Below are positions 36,314-46,072 of a stretch of 64,000 nt of DNA, piece by piece (the stretch's first letter is position 1; each line of letters starts with the position of its first letter). A program made the translations under genes and the position numbers. The notes under the pieces are model-generated. The model saw nothing but the letters and a program-made list of their open reading frames with translations, made no database searches and was not told the DNA's origin. This DNA comes from Butyrivibrio sp. GTDB taxonomy: Bacteria; Bacillota; Clostridia; Lachnospirales; Lachnospiraceae. The DNA lies in contig JAKVKH010000011.1 in assembly GCA_022486625.1 (NCBI GenBank), positions 1-64,000 of the forward strand, written 5' to 3'.

Positions 36314-39178
36314 ATGGGATTGGGCATCATTTGTAAATGGTTCGGGGAACAATTCTGGTTTAAGAAACTGAATCGGGCAGCAGTGGAGGAGATCGACCAT
36401 GGGAATGTTCAGGCAGGAATTCCTTTTGCTGCATTGATCAGTGTAATTGAAATATCGATGCTGGTAGCATCTTTCCTGCTGAAAGATCAATGGGATAATT
36501 CCAGATGGTTATGGAAGTATCGCATGGCATATGCAGGTCTGCTGATTTCCAGTCTGGTTTTTCTGAGAAGATGTATTTTCTGCAGACGAGGAAGACAGAC
36601 ACAGCACGGATATGTTGCGCGTACGATTTACAGCTATGTTATTGTCTGTATTCTTTTTGGCGTATGTATATCAATTCTGGATTATGGACGCAGTTACAGT
36701 AGCATGACCTTTATTACGATGGAGGTCATGACATTTGGACTGTTTCTTCTTCAGCCGTTATTTTCATTGCTGATTATTACGGCTTCCTTTATTCTTTTTA
36801 TCAGTCTGCTCAATGAAGTTTCCACAGTTACAACAGGGACAGCGGTGAATCTCATTTTTCTGTTGATGGGAGTCATTGTGATTAATGTCATACGTTTCAG
36901 AATGCAGCTTCGCATGCTGGATACCAATGAAAAGCTGGTGCGATCCTTTTCGGAAGATGGTCTGACCGGAATGAAGAACAGGGTGGCACTACGAAAAGAT
37001 CGTAAATATTATGTCGGGTCAGATGTAATACTTGCGATGCTTGATCTTGATGATATGAAGTTTTATAACGATACATATGGTCACGATGCAGGTGATGAAA
37101 TATTATCGAAGATCGGAGAGGTCACCATTTCTCATTTTGGATTCCAGGGCAGTTATCGGTATGGTGGAGATGAATGTCTTATTGTACTGGAAAATGTCAG
37201 CGTCGATGATTTTATAAAGAAGATGGAGTTGTGGAGAAAAGATTTTTACCAATGTGTTTGGGACAAATATCATTTCCATCCAACCTGCAGTGCGGGGTAT
37301 GTCTATGGGAGGGCAGAAACGCTTAATGATCTCAGGGGAATGGTAAAACTGGCGGATATGAAAATGTATGAAGCTAAGGGGAGAGGTAAAAATCTGATGA
37401 TTGGGGAAGCATTTGATTGTGGAAAACTTGAAGAAGGACATTTCATGGATGCGGCTGCCGGCGCACAGAAAGAGGGTATAGACCCGCTTACCGGACTGTT
37501 TAACATGATGTATTTCAGAAATAAGGCAAGGATCCTGATTGATGCGCTTGATGAGGACAGACAGATCAGTTTTATATATTTCAATCTGAGTAATTTTAAA
37601 AAATATAATGAGGAATACGGATTTCATGCAGGAGATGCGTTCCTGAAGGCAGTAGCGGATATTCTGTGCGAAATCTATGAACATTGTCTGGTCTGTCATC
37701 TGTCTGATGATCATTTTGCTGTGATGACTTATGAGGATGCTGTAGAAGAAAAGATTGGAACTGTGCATGGAAGAGTACTTGATTACAGCAAGCGGCCAAT
37801 GATGATGATACGTGCAGGAATCTGTGAGTATGGTAACGGCATGGAGGATGTCAGTACGATCATTGACAGAGCAAGGCTTGCCTGTGACAATATCCGTGAC
37901 CGGTATGACGTCTTTTTCCGTTATTATGACAGGGAACTGGAGCAGAAGCGTAACAGACAGCAGTATATTATTGAACACATTGATGAGGCAATCAGTGAAA
38001 ATTATATTCAGACTTATTATCAGCCGATTGTCAGAGCAATTACAGGGGAAATGTGCGGCGCAGAGGCACTTGCCAGATGGAATGATCCGAAATACGGATT
38101 GCTCAGACCGGGAGATTTTACAGAAATTCTGGAAAGCTTTCACCTGATTCAGAAACTTGATTTTTATATGATAGAGCGCGTCTGCAAGGATTATGTGCAG
38201 CATATGGAACAGGGTGAACCGTTTCCGCCGGTATCCGTCAATCTTTCAAGGCAGGATTTCCGCTTGTTTGATGTGACAAAGATGATCATAGATATACTGG
38301 ACAGATACGGAATGCCCAGAAACATGCTTCATGTGGAAATTACAGAAAGTGCACTCAGTGATGATTATGAAGAATTGATCGGGAAAATAGAAGAGCTCAG
38401 GAACGCAGGATTTGAAGTATGGCTGGACGATTTTGGAAGCGGATATTCGTCACTCAATATTCTTCAGGATTGTGTTTTTGATGTTATTAAGATCGACATG
38501 CTTTTCCTGAAAAATTTCGACCAGAATCAGAATTCGCATCTGATTATTTCTTCTGTGGTAGATATGGCCAAGGAACTTGGTGTGCAGACATTGACAGAGG
38601 GTGTGGAAACGCCAAGACAGCTTGATTTCCTGAAAAAAATCGGCTGTGAAAGGGTACAGGGATATTTCTTCAGTAAACCGGTACCGGTGGCACAGTTGGG
38701 GGCATCTGCAAATGGTGAAAAAATCCGGATTGAGGATGCACAGAGGTATCTGTACTATAATGCAATCGGAAGGGTTAATCTTTTGAAACCGATGCTGAAT
38801 GAGATGGCTTATCTGGCGCACAGAAATGCCGGAGTTGTGCCTATGGCGGTACTTCAGTATGATGGAAACAGCTTTACCTATCTGGAGATGAATGAGGAGT
38901 ATGCGCAGTTTCTTGAAGACAGTGGGATGAATGCGCAGAAGAGGGAAGCCGGATTTTTTAATTGTCTGGCTGGAGTTGACGGACATCTTTTCCGGAAAAC
39001 AGTGGAAGAGTGTATAGACAGCGGGGAATGGGAGAATTTCGTGTATATGCGGGATGGGATCTGCTGTTCACTCCATATCCGATATATTGCACAGCAGGAA
39101 AGCGCAGGAGTGATCGCAATTCTCATTATGGCGATGAATATGAGCAGGATGAGGAAAACGCATAGTGCCGGCTGGTGA
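36314..39178 (+). CDS. Membrane GGDEF-GGDEF-EAL protein
   Basis: A 954-residue signalling protein. Five or six membrane helices occupy about residues 30-195. The first GGDEF domain has GGDEC at 284-288, a tolerated variant of the active-site loop. A second GGDEF fold starts at DPLTGLFNMMYF near 390 and carries SDDHF (464-468), so it is degenerate. The EAL domain has EAL at 584-586, EITES, LDDFGSGYSSLN and TEGVET, and looks able to cleave c-di-GMP. A C-terminal PAS-like part (about 825-940) follows, an unusual position. ATG 36314 with GGAG 5 bp upstream is chosen over ATG 36224, which has no ribosome binding site. It stands alone between engB and the DUF308 gene. Confidence 0.9.
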   Translation: MGLGIICKWFGEQFWFKKLNRAAVEEIDHGNVQAGIPFAALISVIEISMLVASFLLKDQWDNSRWLWKYRMAYAGLLISSLVFLRRCIFCRRGRQTQHGYVARTIYSYVIVCILFGVCISILDYGRSYSSMTFITMEVMTFGLFLLQPLFSLLIITASFILFISLLNEVSTVTTGTAVNLIFLLMGVIVINVIRFRMQLRMLDTNEKLVRSFSEDGLTGMKNRVALRKDRKYYVGSDVILAMLDLDDMKFYNDTYGHDAGDEILSKIGEVTISHFGFQGSYRYGGDECLIVLENVSVDDFIKKMELWRKDFYQCVWDKYHFHPTCSAGYVYGRAETLNDLRGMVKLADMKMYEAKGRGKNLMIGEAFDCGKLEEGHFMDAAAGAQKEGIDPLTGLFNMMYFRNKARILIDALDEDRQISFIYFNLSNFKKYNEEYGFHAGDAFLKAVADILCEIYEHCLVCHLSDDHFAVMTYEDAVEEKIGTVHGRVLDYSKRPMMMIRAGICEYGNGMEDVSTIIDRARLACDNIRDRYDVFFRYYDRELEQKRNRQQYIIEHIDEAISENYIQTYYQPIVRAITGEMCGAEALARWNDPKYGLLRPGDFTEILESFHLIQKLDFYMIERVCKDYVQHMEQGEPFPPVSVNLSRQDFRLFDVTKMIIDILDRYGMPRNMLHVEITESALSDDYEELIGKIEELRNAGFEVWLDDFGSGYSSLNILQDCVFDVIKIDMLFLKNFDQNQNSHLIISSVVDMAKELGVQTLTEGVETPRQLDFLKKIGCERVQGYFFSKPVPVAQLGASANGEKIRIEDAQRYLYYNAIGRVNLLKPMLNEMAYLAHRNAGVVPMAVLQYDGNSFTYLEMNEEYAQFLEDSGMNAQKREAGFFNCLAGVDGHLFRKTVEECIDSGEWENFVYMRDGICCSLHIRYIAQQESAGVIAILIMAMNMSRMRKTHSAGW

Positions 39179-39274
39179 GAATCTGCCTCAGATACTGGAA
39201 ATATAACAGCTTAACGTGTATACTTGTCTGTATAGAGCGACAGTTGAAATGGTTTTGCTGCAGGAGGTCTGGAT

Positions 39275-39859
39275 ATGAATTTTTTTAAACGATTAGGTAT
39301 AAATTACTTTGTGGATGCGATTATCTGTATTGCAGTTGGTCTTATTCTGTTGTTTCTGCCGGGAGTAACCATGGCAATTTTATGTAAGGCACTTGCAGTT
39401 CTTCTGATTGTAGCAGGGGCCGCCATGATCATCAGTTATCTGATCAATAAGGATACTTCAATCGGATATTCGGCTATGTTTGCAGTAGGATTATTGATCG
39501 CAATTATTGGTGTCTGGATTTTTATGAAGCCGGAAGTGTTTATTTCTCTGATACCGTTAATTGCGGGTGTCATTATTGTGATTAATGGGGTAACCAATTT
39601 TGCACAGGCAATTTCTCTGGCAAGGGTATCCTACGGAAGATGGTGGTTGGCACTTGTCTTCGCACTTATTACCATCGGACTTGGAATATATCTGATATTT
39701 AAACCGCTCAGTGCAGTGGAGATTGCCGTAAGAATTATAGGCGTGATTCTGGTATATGATGGTGTTTCCAATGTATGGGTTGCATCAAGAGTGCATAAGT
39801 TTGTGAAAGATGTGAAACAGGATGCGGAGGCAATTGATACAGAGGGCAAGGAAGTCTGA
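39275..39859 (+). CDS. DUF308/HdeD-like membrane protein
   Basis: A 194-residue protein with six predicted membrane helices in three repeated pairs, each carrying a glycine-rich turn (AVGLILLFLPGVTMAIL, AVGLLIAIIGVWIFMKPE, ALITIGLGIYLIFKPLSAVE). This is the repeat pattern of the DUF308 family that includes HdeD of acid resistance in enterics; a role in acid or general envelope stress is plausible but unshown for Clostridia. The tail after residue 175 is charged and cytosolic. GCAGGAGG lies upstream. A strong terminator follows at 39916. Confidence 0.88.
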   Translation: MNFFKRLGINYFVDAIICIAVGLILLFLPGVTMAILCKALAVLLIVAGAAMIISYLINKDTSIGYSAMFAVGLLIAIIGVWIFMKPEVFISLIPLIAGVIIVINGVTNFAQAISLARVSYGRWWLALVFALITIGLGIYLIFKPLSAVEIAVRIIGVILVYDGVSNVWVASRVHKFVKDVKQDAEAIDTEGKEV

Positions 39860-39915
39860 TACCGTACTGCTATGCATATTATGTCCGGACAGAAAGTGAA
39901 AGTGCCATTTGATGC

Positions 39916-39952
39916 TGACTCCGCGTTGATACAACGCGGAGTCAGTTTGTTG
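39916..39952 (+). terminator. Terminator after the DUF308 gene
   Basis: TGACTCCGCGTTG and CAACGCGGAGTCA make a perfect 13-bp stem with an ATA loop, followed by GTTTGTTGT. Confidence 0.85.
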
Positions 39953-40000
39953 TATGAATCAGAAGTTTTCTGCATGCCGGCGGGCAGGAGAGATTAAAAT

Positions 40001-41149
40001 ATGAACTGGGTTCCATTGGATGCAGACATAGATGAACAGCAGATGCTTGAGTTGTCCGGCAGATATCATTATGGAGAAGCCGGGCGGTCTGCACTCATAA
40101 AATGTTACAGAAAAATAAAGCCCCTGGTACATGCTGCAGTGTGCTACCGTATTCTGAAAGTGCAGGACTGTGACTATCAGCAGATCTGGAAAGCTGTAGC
40201 AGTAATTACACTTGGAAGTGCAGTAGATAGATATCAGTATATGTGCGAGCAGAGGGATCAGATCGAAGAAGCGTTTATGATTGACTGTCTGAGCATGGAA
40301 CTGCTGTCAAGGGCCTATATTTCATTTGACCGACTGTTGCATCAGGAAACAGGACTTTGGCCGGGAGAGTATCTGTATCCGGGGAGTGACGGACCATTGC
40401 AGATGATGGAAGAAATCATGCGTCTTCTGGGCCAGAAGCAGGTAAAGTATAACAGTGCATATGTATTGCAGCCGGCCCGGAGTGTAGCTTTTACAGTCTC
40501 TCTTTATGACGGGCACAGGAAAAAACATTCAGATTGTAGAAACTGCAAAAATACGGACTGTGTATACAGAAATGAAGAAAATGAAAAAGCGGAGGATAAA
40601 GTTACGGAATTGGCAGAACAGAACTCCTGCGGATGTATTCATATGTATATGGGTGACGGGAAAGGAAAAACAACTGCTGCCATTGGACTGGCAATAAGGG
40701 CAGCAGGTGCCGGAAAAAAGGTCGTTTTCGTGCAGTTCATGAAAGGGCAGGATACTTCTGAAATAAGTGTAATGGAAAAAATTCCGCAGATCAGAGTCAT
40801 CAGGAATGAAGAAAACCTTGGATGGCTGAATCTAAAGGATGAGGAGCAGAGGCAGCGCTTTACACAGCTTCATAATGCTTCCCTGGATCAGGTCAGACAG
40901 CTGATGGCAGAGCGTCAGTGCGATGTGCTGATATTGGATGAGGTTACTTATCCGTATATGTATGATCTGATTGACAGAAAAGCGCTGCAGGAACTGATCC
41001 TGCACAGACCTCAGCAGATGGAAATTGTACTGACCGGGCGTGATCCGGATCCTTTTTTTCTCGAACAGGCAGATTACATTACAGACATGAAATGTGTGCG
41101 TCATCCTTATCAGAAGGGAATTCAGGCAAGAAAGGGAATTGAATTTTGA
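40001..41149 (+). CDS. Fusion: MetH-activation-like domain plus cobalamin adenosyltransferase (CobA type)
   Basis: A 382-residue two-part protein. Residues 208-382 are a CobA/BtuR corrinoid adenosyltransferase, with P-loop GDGKGKTTAAIGLAIRAAG (218-236), VVFVQFMKGQ and LILDEVTYPY; it adds the adenosyl group to cob(I)alamin. Residues 1-170 resemble the B12-dependent methionine synthase activation domain (AVDRYQYMCEQRDQIEEAF, the Gly-rich PGEYLYPGSDGP turn, YVLQPARSVAFTVSL). They end in a cysteine cluster CRNCKNTDC (179-187), as in small corrinoid-activation proteins. The join suggests one polypeptide that binds a corrinoid or its carrier and adenosylates it. The following LCP gene starts inside its stop codon. 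No other cobalamin gene is near. Confidence 0.8.
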   Translation: MNWVPLDADIDEQQMLELSGRYHYGEAGRSALIKCYRKIKPLVHAAVCYRILKVQDCDYQQIWKAVAVITLGSAVDRYQYMCEQRDQIEEAFMIDCLSMELLSRAYISFDRLLHQETGLWPGEYLYPGSDGPLQMMEEIMRLLGQKQVKYNSAYVLQPARSVAFTVSLYDGHRKKHSDCRNCKNTDCVYRNEENEKAEDKVTELAEQNSCGCIHMYMGDGKGKTTAAIGLAIRAAGAGKKVVFVQFMKGQDTSEISVMEKIPQIRVIRNEENLGWLNLKDEEQRQRFTQLHNASLDQVRQLMAERQCDVLILDEVTYPYMYDLIDRKALQELILHRPQQMEIVLTGRDPDPFFLEQADYITDMKCVRHPYQKGIQARKGIEF

Positions 41150-42261
41150 GCAGAAGAGACAGATATAATCGCAGAAGGCGCAGACCGATTGTCGGACTGA
41201 TGGTACGGCTGATTTTCCTTGGGGTCTTGATCTGTGTTGCATATACCGTATATCAGAACCGGGAGAACTATCAGAACGGCCCGCTCAAAACGGTCAGCCA
41301 GACAGTGGAAAAGATCGTTCAGATTGCAGAAAAAAATGATGCTGACAAAAAGAATCAGGATACTTCAAATCAGACAGCAGTACCGGAAGATACGAAAAAC
41401 TATACCAATCTGGTGCTGTTTGGCGTAGATTCCACAGAGGGAAATCTGGGAGAAAAGACAAGAACAGATTCTATTATCATCATGTCCATTAATAAGCACA
41501 GCGGACAGATTCGACTGGTATCCGTTTATCGTGATACTTATCTGAATACAGGAAATGATAAATATACCAAGTGTAATGCGGCATATGCTTATGGAGGTGC
41601 AGATCAGGCAATTACTATGCTTGATTCCAACCTTGATCTGAACATCAGTGATTATGTGACAATCGGATTCGGCGGGCTGGCAGATGTGATTGATGACATT
41701 GGCGGCATTACCATCAATGTGGAGGAAGATGAAATATCGCATCTGAATAATTATCAGTCCACAATGGCAAAGGAACTGGGAGAAAATTATACACCGGTAA
41801 CGCAGACCGGAGAACAGACACTGAATGGACTTCAGGCAACCGCCTACTGCAGAATCAGATATACTGCGGGCAATGATTTCAAGCGTGCCGAAAGGCAGCG
41901 GACAGTGCTGACGGAGACGATCAGCGGGATCAGAAAATCTTCCCCCATGCAGATTCTGAAAGTGGCACAGGATCTGACCAGATGGACGCATACTTCACTT
42001 GGTGCATCTGAGCTGCTTAGGTTGATGACCGGATTTGGAAAATATAGAATGGCGGATACAGGAGGATTTCCTTTTACGGATGCAATTGCAACGGCCAATC
42101 TTGGCAAGAGCAAGGGAGACTGTGTGATCCCGGTTACACTGGAAAAAAACGTAAAGGAGCTTCACAGCTTCCTGTTCGGTACGGCAGACTATCAGGTATC
42201 CGATACCGTAGCACAGTACAGCGCGCAGATTCAGAAGGATACTGCAGCGTATCTGAAATAA
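41146..42261 (+). CDS. LytR-CpsA-Psr (LCP) family protein
   Basis: LCP enzymes attach teichoic acids or capsular polymers to peptidoglycan from lipid carriers at the outer face of the membrane. The 371-residue protein has a positively charged start (SRRDRYNRRRRRPIVGL), one membrane helix at about 15-33, a linker, and the LCP domain from about residue 85. Conserved LCP pieces are TDSIIIMSINKHSGQIRLVS, VYRDTYLN, GGITINVEEDE, and the RIRYTAGNDFKRAERQRTVL block with catalytic arginines. The start is TTG 41146, overlapping the previous stop (TTGA), with AAAGGGA upstream. The partner gene is unrelated in function, so the overlap probably reflects tight packing. Confidence 0.92.
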   Translation: MSRRDRYNRRRRRPIVGLMVRLIFLGVLICVAYTVYQNRENYQNGPLKTVSQTVEKIVQIAEKNDADKKNQDTSNQTAVPEDTKNYTNLVLFGVDSTEGNLGEKTRTDSIIIMSINKHSGQIRLVSVYRDTYLNTGNDKYTKCNAAYAYGGADQAITMLDSNLDLNISDYVTIGFGGLADVIDDIGGITINVEEDEISHLNNYQSTMAKELGENYTPVTQTGEQTLNGLQATAYCRIRYTAGNDFKRAERQRTVLTETISGIRKSSPMQILKVAQDLTRWTHTSLGASELLRLMTGFGKYRMADTGGFPFTDAIATANLGKSKGDCVIPVTLEKNVKELHSFLFGTADYQVSDTVAQYSAQIQKDTAAYLK

Positions 42262-42329
42262 ATACATTCTGATTTTCATATTAGTTTATAAATCCTTTAT
42301 GATTAGGATATTGATTTCCGGAAAAACAA

Positions 42330-42359
42330 TGTTACACTTGGTATAGAACAAACGTAACA
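42330..42359. promoter_or_regulatory. TGTTAC inverted repeat before clpB
   Basis: TGTTAC (42330-42335) and GTAACA (42354-42359) are perfect arms 18 bp apart, 32 bp before the clpB start. It is neither a CIRCE element nor a CtsR site, so any repressor is unknown. Confidence 0.3.
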
Positions 42360-42391
42360 GAAATGATTGTAATCAGGAAATGAGGTGGATC

Positions 42392-45013
42392 ATGAACATA
42401 CAGAAATTCACACAGAAATCCATAGAAGCTGTGAATGGATGCGAGAAGTTGGCCTATGATTATGGAAATCAGGAAATTGAACAGGAACATCTCCTGTACA
42501 GTCTGTTGACCATAGAGGACAGCCTGATTTTGAAACTTATAGAGAAAATGGGGATTGATACACAGACTTTTACTGCCCGTGTGGAAAAAGGTCTTCAGAA
42601 ACGGGTCAAAGTGCAGGGCGGTCAGCCCTATGTCGGTGCGGAGCTTAATAAAGTACTGCTCAGTGCAGAGGATGAAGCAAAGGCGCTGGGTGATGAATAT
42701 GTCTCTGTAGAGCATCTGTTCCTGTCCATGTTGAAACATCCGAATAAGGAAATCAAGGAGATTTTCGGTGAATTCGGTATTACCAGAAACGGATTCCTGC
42801 AGGTACTGTCTGACGTACGGGGAAACCGCACCGTAACAACAGACAATCCGGAGGCAACATATGATACGCTCGCCAAGTATGGGACGGAACTGGTGGCAAA
42901 GGCAAAGGATCAGGACATGGATCCGGTGATCGGACGTGATTCCGAGATCAGAAATGTGATTCTGATTCTTTCCAGAAAGACCAAAAACAATCCGGTACTG
43001 ATCGGTGAACCTGGTGTAGGCAAGACTGCAGTTGTAGAAGCACTGGCACAGAGAATTGCAAGCGGAGATGTGCCGCTTGGACTTAAGGATAAGAAGATCT
43101 TTTCGCTGGATATGGGTGCGCTGGTTGCAGGTGCAAAATACAGAGGTGAATTTGAAGAGCGTCTGAAAGCAGTACTCGAAGATGTGAAGAAGAGCGAAGG
43201 CGAGATCATTCTCTTTATTGATGAGCTGCATACCATCGTCGGTGCAGGTAAGACAGATGGCTCACTGGATGCGGGCAATATGTTAAAGCCGATGCTGGCA
43301 CGTGGTGAACTGCACTGTATCGGTGCGACAACGCTGAATGAATATCATCAGTATATCGAAAAGGATGCTGCGTTGGAACGGCGTTTCCAGCCGGTCATGG
43401 TGGATGAACCCTCGGTGGAGGATACCATCAGTATTCTGCGCGGGCTTAAGCCGAAATATGAGGTATATCATCAGGTAAAGATCATGGATGCTGCGCTGGT
43501 CAGTGCTGCAAAGCTGGCAGACCGGTACATTTCAGACCGGTTCCTTCCTGATAAGGCAATTGACCTGATGGATCAGGCCTGTGCGATGATCAAGACAGAA
43601 ATGGCATCAATGCCTGCAGAACTGGATGATTTAAAGCATAGAATTGATCTGATGAAGAGTGAAGTAAAAGAACTGGAAAAAGAGCAGGAGCAGAATCCGG
43701 CAGATGATTCCAAGACAGGAGAGAGACTTGCAGCGCTGAAAAAGGAGCTTGCCGAGCTGCAGTCTGATTTTGACAACCGTGTTACCAGATGGGAAAATGA
43801 AAAGGAAGCATTAAAGAAACCTGCAGCGCTTCGTGAGAAGATTGATGAAGCAAACCGGAATGCAGAAATTGCCAGAAACAGCGGAGATTATGATAAAATG
43901 GGCGCACTCCTTTATGGACAGATTCCGGAACTGAAGAAGGAACTGGAAGAGGCAGAGAAGGCAGTCGGAGATAAGGATCTGACGATGGTTCACGAGAGTG
44001 TGGATGAGGAGCAGATTGCAGAGATTGTGTCCAGATGGACCGGTATCCCGATTTCCAAACTGACGGAGACCGAGCGCAACAAGACACTGCATCTTGGAGA
44101 TGAACTCCATAAGCGGGTCATCGGACAGGATGAAGCGGTAACGAAGGTGGCAGAAGCCATTATGAGGTCAAAGGCGGGAATCAAGGATCCGAAGAAGCCG
44201 ATCGGTTCTTTTCTGTTCCTGGGGCCTACAGGTGTCGGCAAGACAGAACTTGCAAAATCACTGGCAGCAGCTCTTTTCGATGATGAGAATAATATGGTCA
44301 GGATCGATATGAGCGAATATATGGAGAAATACTCCGTATCAAGACTGATCGGAGCGCCGCCAGGATATGTGGGTTATGAAGAAGGTGGACAACTGACGGA
44401 AGCAGTCAGAAGAAAACCCTATGCAGTTGTTTTGTTTGATGAAGTGGAAAAGGCACATCCGGATGTATTCAATATTCTGCTGCAGGTACTTGATGATGGA
44501 CGTATTACGGATTCCCAGGGCAGAACTGTGGATTTCAAGAACACCATTCTGATCATGACCAGTAATATCGGCGCACAGTATCTGCTTGAAGGAATTAATG
44601 CAGACGGCACGATTTCGCAGACAGCGCAGGATCAGACGATGGAAGACCTTCGGGCACATTTCAGACCGGAGTTCTTAAACCGGTTGGATGAAACGATTAT
44701 GTTCAGACCTCTGACGAAAGAAAACATCGGCGGAATTATTCAGCTGATTGTGGATGATCTGAATAGGCGGCTTTCCGATCGTGAGATCAGCATTCGTCTG
44801 ACACCGGCTGCACAGCAGTATGTGGCAGATCATGCATATGATCCGTCCTATGGTGCAAGACCGTTAAAGAGATATGTGCAGAAGTACGTGGAAACAATGT
44901 CGGCGAAGCTGATTCTGGAAGATCAGGTAAATCCGCATGACCGGATCGAGTTTGATGTCAAAGACGGCGAGCTGATCGCAGTGCCGGTGCATGTGCCGGT
45001 TGCGATGTCATGA
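42392..45013 (+). CDS. clpB: ATP-dependent chaperone ClpB
   Basis: ClpB is the hexameric disaggregase that works with DnaK. The 873-residue protein has the Clp N domain (1-145), NBD1 with Walker A GEPGVGKT at 205-212, the coiled-coil middle domain (about 405-530, Lys/Glu-rich) that marks ClpB rather than ClpC, and NBD2 with GPTGVGKT near 611 and [16 protein letters not shown]. The end [15 protein letters not shown] is the family C-terminus. ATG 42392 has GAGGTG 5 bp upstream. No CtsR or HrcA operator was seen. A DUF4250 gene follows. Confidence 0.96.
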   Translation: MNIQKFTQKSIEAVNGCEKLAYDYGNQEIEQEHLLYSLLTIEDSLILKLIEKMGIDTQTFTARVEKGLQKRVKVQGGQPYVGAELNKVLLSAEDEAKALGDEYVSVEHLFLSMLKHPNKEIKEIFGEFGITRNGFLQVLSDVRGNRTVTTDNPEATYDTLAKYGTELVAKAKDQDMDPVIGRDSEIRNVILILSRKTKNNPVLIGEPGVGKTAVVEALAQRIASGDVPLGLKDKKIFSLDMGALVAGAKYRGEFEERLKAVLEDVKKSEGEIILFIDELHTIVGAGKTDGSLDAGNMLKPMLARGELHCIGATTLNEYHQYIEKDAALERRFQPVMVDEPSVEDTISILRGLKPKYEVYHQVKIMDAALVSAAKLADRYISDRFLPDKAIDLMDQACAMIKTEMASMPAELDDLKHRIDLMKSEVKELEKEQEQNPADDSKTGERLAALKKELAELQSDFDNRVTRWENEKEALKKPAALREKIDEANRNAEIARNSGDYDKMGALLYGQIPELKKELEEAEKAVGDKDLTMVHESVDEEQIAEIVSRWTGIPISKLTETERNKTLHLGDELHKRVIGQDEAVTKVAEAIMRSKAGIKDPKKPIGSFLFLGPTGVGKTELAKSLAAALFDDENNMVRIDMSEYMEKYSVSRLIGAPPGYVGYEEGGQLTEAVRRKPYAVVLFDEVEKAHPDVFNILLQVLDDGRITDSQGRTVDFKNTILIMTSNIGAQYLLEGINADGTISQTAQDQTMEDLRAHFRPEFLNRLDETIMFRPLTKENIGGIIQLIVDDLNRRLSDREISIRLTPAAQQYVADHAYDPSYGARPLKRYVQKYVETMSAKLILEDQVNPHDRIEFDVKDGELIAVPVHVPVAMS

Positions 45014-45049
45014 TCAGAATACACACGGAATAGGGAAATGAGGACAGCA

Positions 45050-45238
45050 ATGGATAATTTACCACAGGATCCTGTGATGCTCTTAAGCTTTTTGAATATG
45101 AAACTGAGAGACAGGTACAACAGTCTGGACAGTCTTGCAGATGATCTGGAGATCGGACCGGAAGAAATGAAACAGCTGGCAGAGAAGCTGGCAGAGATCG
45201 GTTATCATTATGATACCGGAAAGAATGCATTTGTATAG
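45050..45238 (+). CDS. DUF4250 small protein
   Basis: A 62-residue protein with the family pattern DNLPQDPVMLLSFLNMKLRD at its start and YHYDTGKNAFV at its end; the middle is a short helix-turn-helix-like stretch (LADDLEIGPEEMKQL). DUF4250 is common in Lachnospiraceae and of unknown function. ATG 45050 has GAGGA 6 bp upstream. An earlier ATG at 45038 is possible but not conserved. A perfect terminator follows 5 bp after the stop. Confidence 0.88.
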   Translation: MDNLPQDPVMLLSFLNMKLRDRYNSLDSLADDLEIGPEEMKQLAEKLAEIGYHYDTGKNAFV

Positions 45239-45243
45239 AAATG

Positions 45244-45289
45244 AGCTGCTGCATGACCGCCTGAAAGAGAGTCATGCAGCAGCTTTTTC
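45244..45289. terminator. Terminator shared by the clpB/DUF4250 and response regulator genes
   Basis: AGCTGCTGCATGAC and GTCATGCAGCAGCT form a perfect 14-bp stem with a 13-base loop, followed by TTTTTC on the plus strand. Confidence 0.9.
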
Positions 45290-46037
45290 AGTTGTTTTTT
45301 TCAAAAAAACTGTCAATATTGGCAATCAGTTCTTCCGGAGGCATGGTTTTAAGAAGATACTTCTCCGGTTTCAGGCTGACTACCTTAAGAACACTTTCTC
45401 TGTCGCTTTTGGAAGTAAGGAACATGACGGGAATCGAGCTGGTGGAAGGTTCGCTTCGGATCATTTCCAGAACCTGCGGACCGGAGGCTACGGGCATCTC
45501 ATAATCCAGAAGAATCAGGTCTACCGGGTTCTTTGCCAGAAAGGTGATCGCATTCATACCGGAATTGGCCATGAAGACACGATATTTTGAAGACAGCCAG
45601 GTTTTAATTGTTCTGAGCATGGTACCGTCATCATCAACGACGAGAATTCGTTTCTGTTCCTGACGCAGGGATTCTGTTGATAAAACACCGTCAAGCCGTT
45701 CGGTAAGCTCTTTGATGTTTAGCGGTCTGGAAAGTCCGGCAGCAATTTTTTCTCTGGGAATGAAGTGATAGACTTCTTCCAGCTCTTCGGGATTACCGAT
45801 CAGGAACAGCTGAATTTCCCTGTCATCAATCGAATCTTTCAGAAATACCAGCAGTTCTTCATTGATATCATCTTCCAGATACATGACATATACGGTGAGG
45901 TCGTTTTCCATATGACTGACATCGGTTACATCAGGTCGGATGATGATGACGTCATAGCCGTCCTTTTCCAGTCCTTTCAGAATGGCATTTACCATGAAGC
46001 GTTTGGAATCTCCGATCAGTACAATTTTTTTGTCCAT
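45288..46037 (-). CDS. Response regulator with an unusual N-terminal receiver-like domain
   Basis: A 249-residue protein without a DNA-binding domain. Residues 1-120 look like a receiver relative (KKIVLIGDSKRFMVNAILKG) without a clear phospho-acceptor aspartate. Residues 128-249 are a normal receiver: ILVVDDDGTM with the acidic pair, LILLDYEMPVASG with Asp178, and FLTSKSD. It is encoded 35 bp after the hybrid kinase and is the likely end point of that relay, acting through protein contact. The start at 46037 has AAAGGGA upstream; an in-frame ATG at 46055 overlaps that site. Confidence 0.88.
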   Translation of the reverse strand: MDKKIVLIGDSKRFMVNAILKGLEKDGYDVIIIRPDVTDVSHMENDLTVYVMYLEDDINEELLVFLKDSIDDREIQLFLIGNPEELEEVYHFIPREKIAAGLSRPLNIKELTERLDGVLSTESLRQEQKRILVVDDDGTMLRTIKTWLSSKYRVFMANSGMNAITFLAKNPVDLILLDYEMPVASGPQVLEMIRSEPSTSSIPVMFLTSKSDRESVLKVVSLKPEKYLLKTMPPEELIANIDSFFEKNN

Positions 46038-46072
46038 AGGTATAGTCCCTTTCATTGGTGTTTATAATAAGG

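Noticed and set aside
37103..38203. 366-codon minus-strand frame
   Set aside because: It is antisense to the dual GGDEF-EAL gene and has no recognisable protein features.
42262..42391. CtsR or HrcA (CIRCE) operator at clpB
   Set aside because: Neither the GGTCAAA heptads nor the TTAGCACTC inverted repeat occurs; only an unrelated TGTTAC dyad is present.
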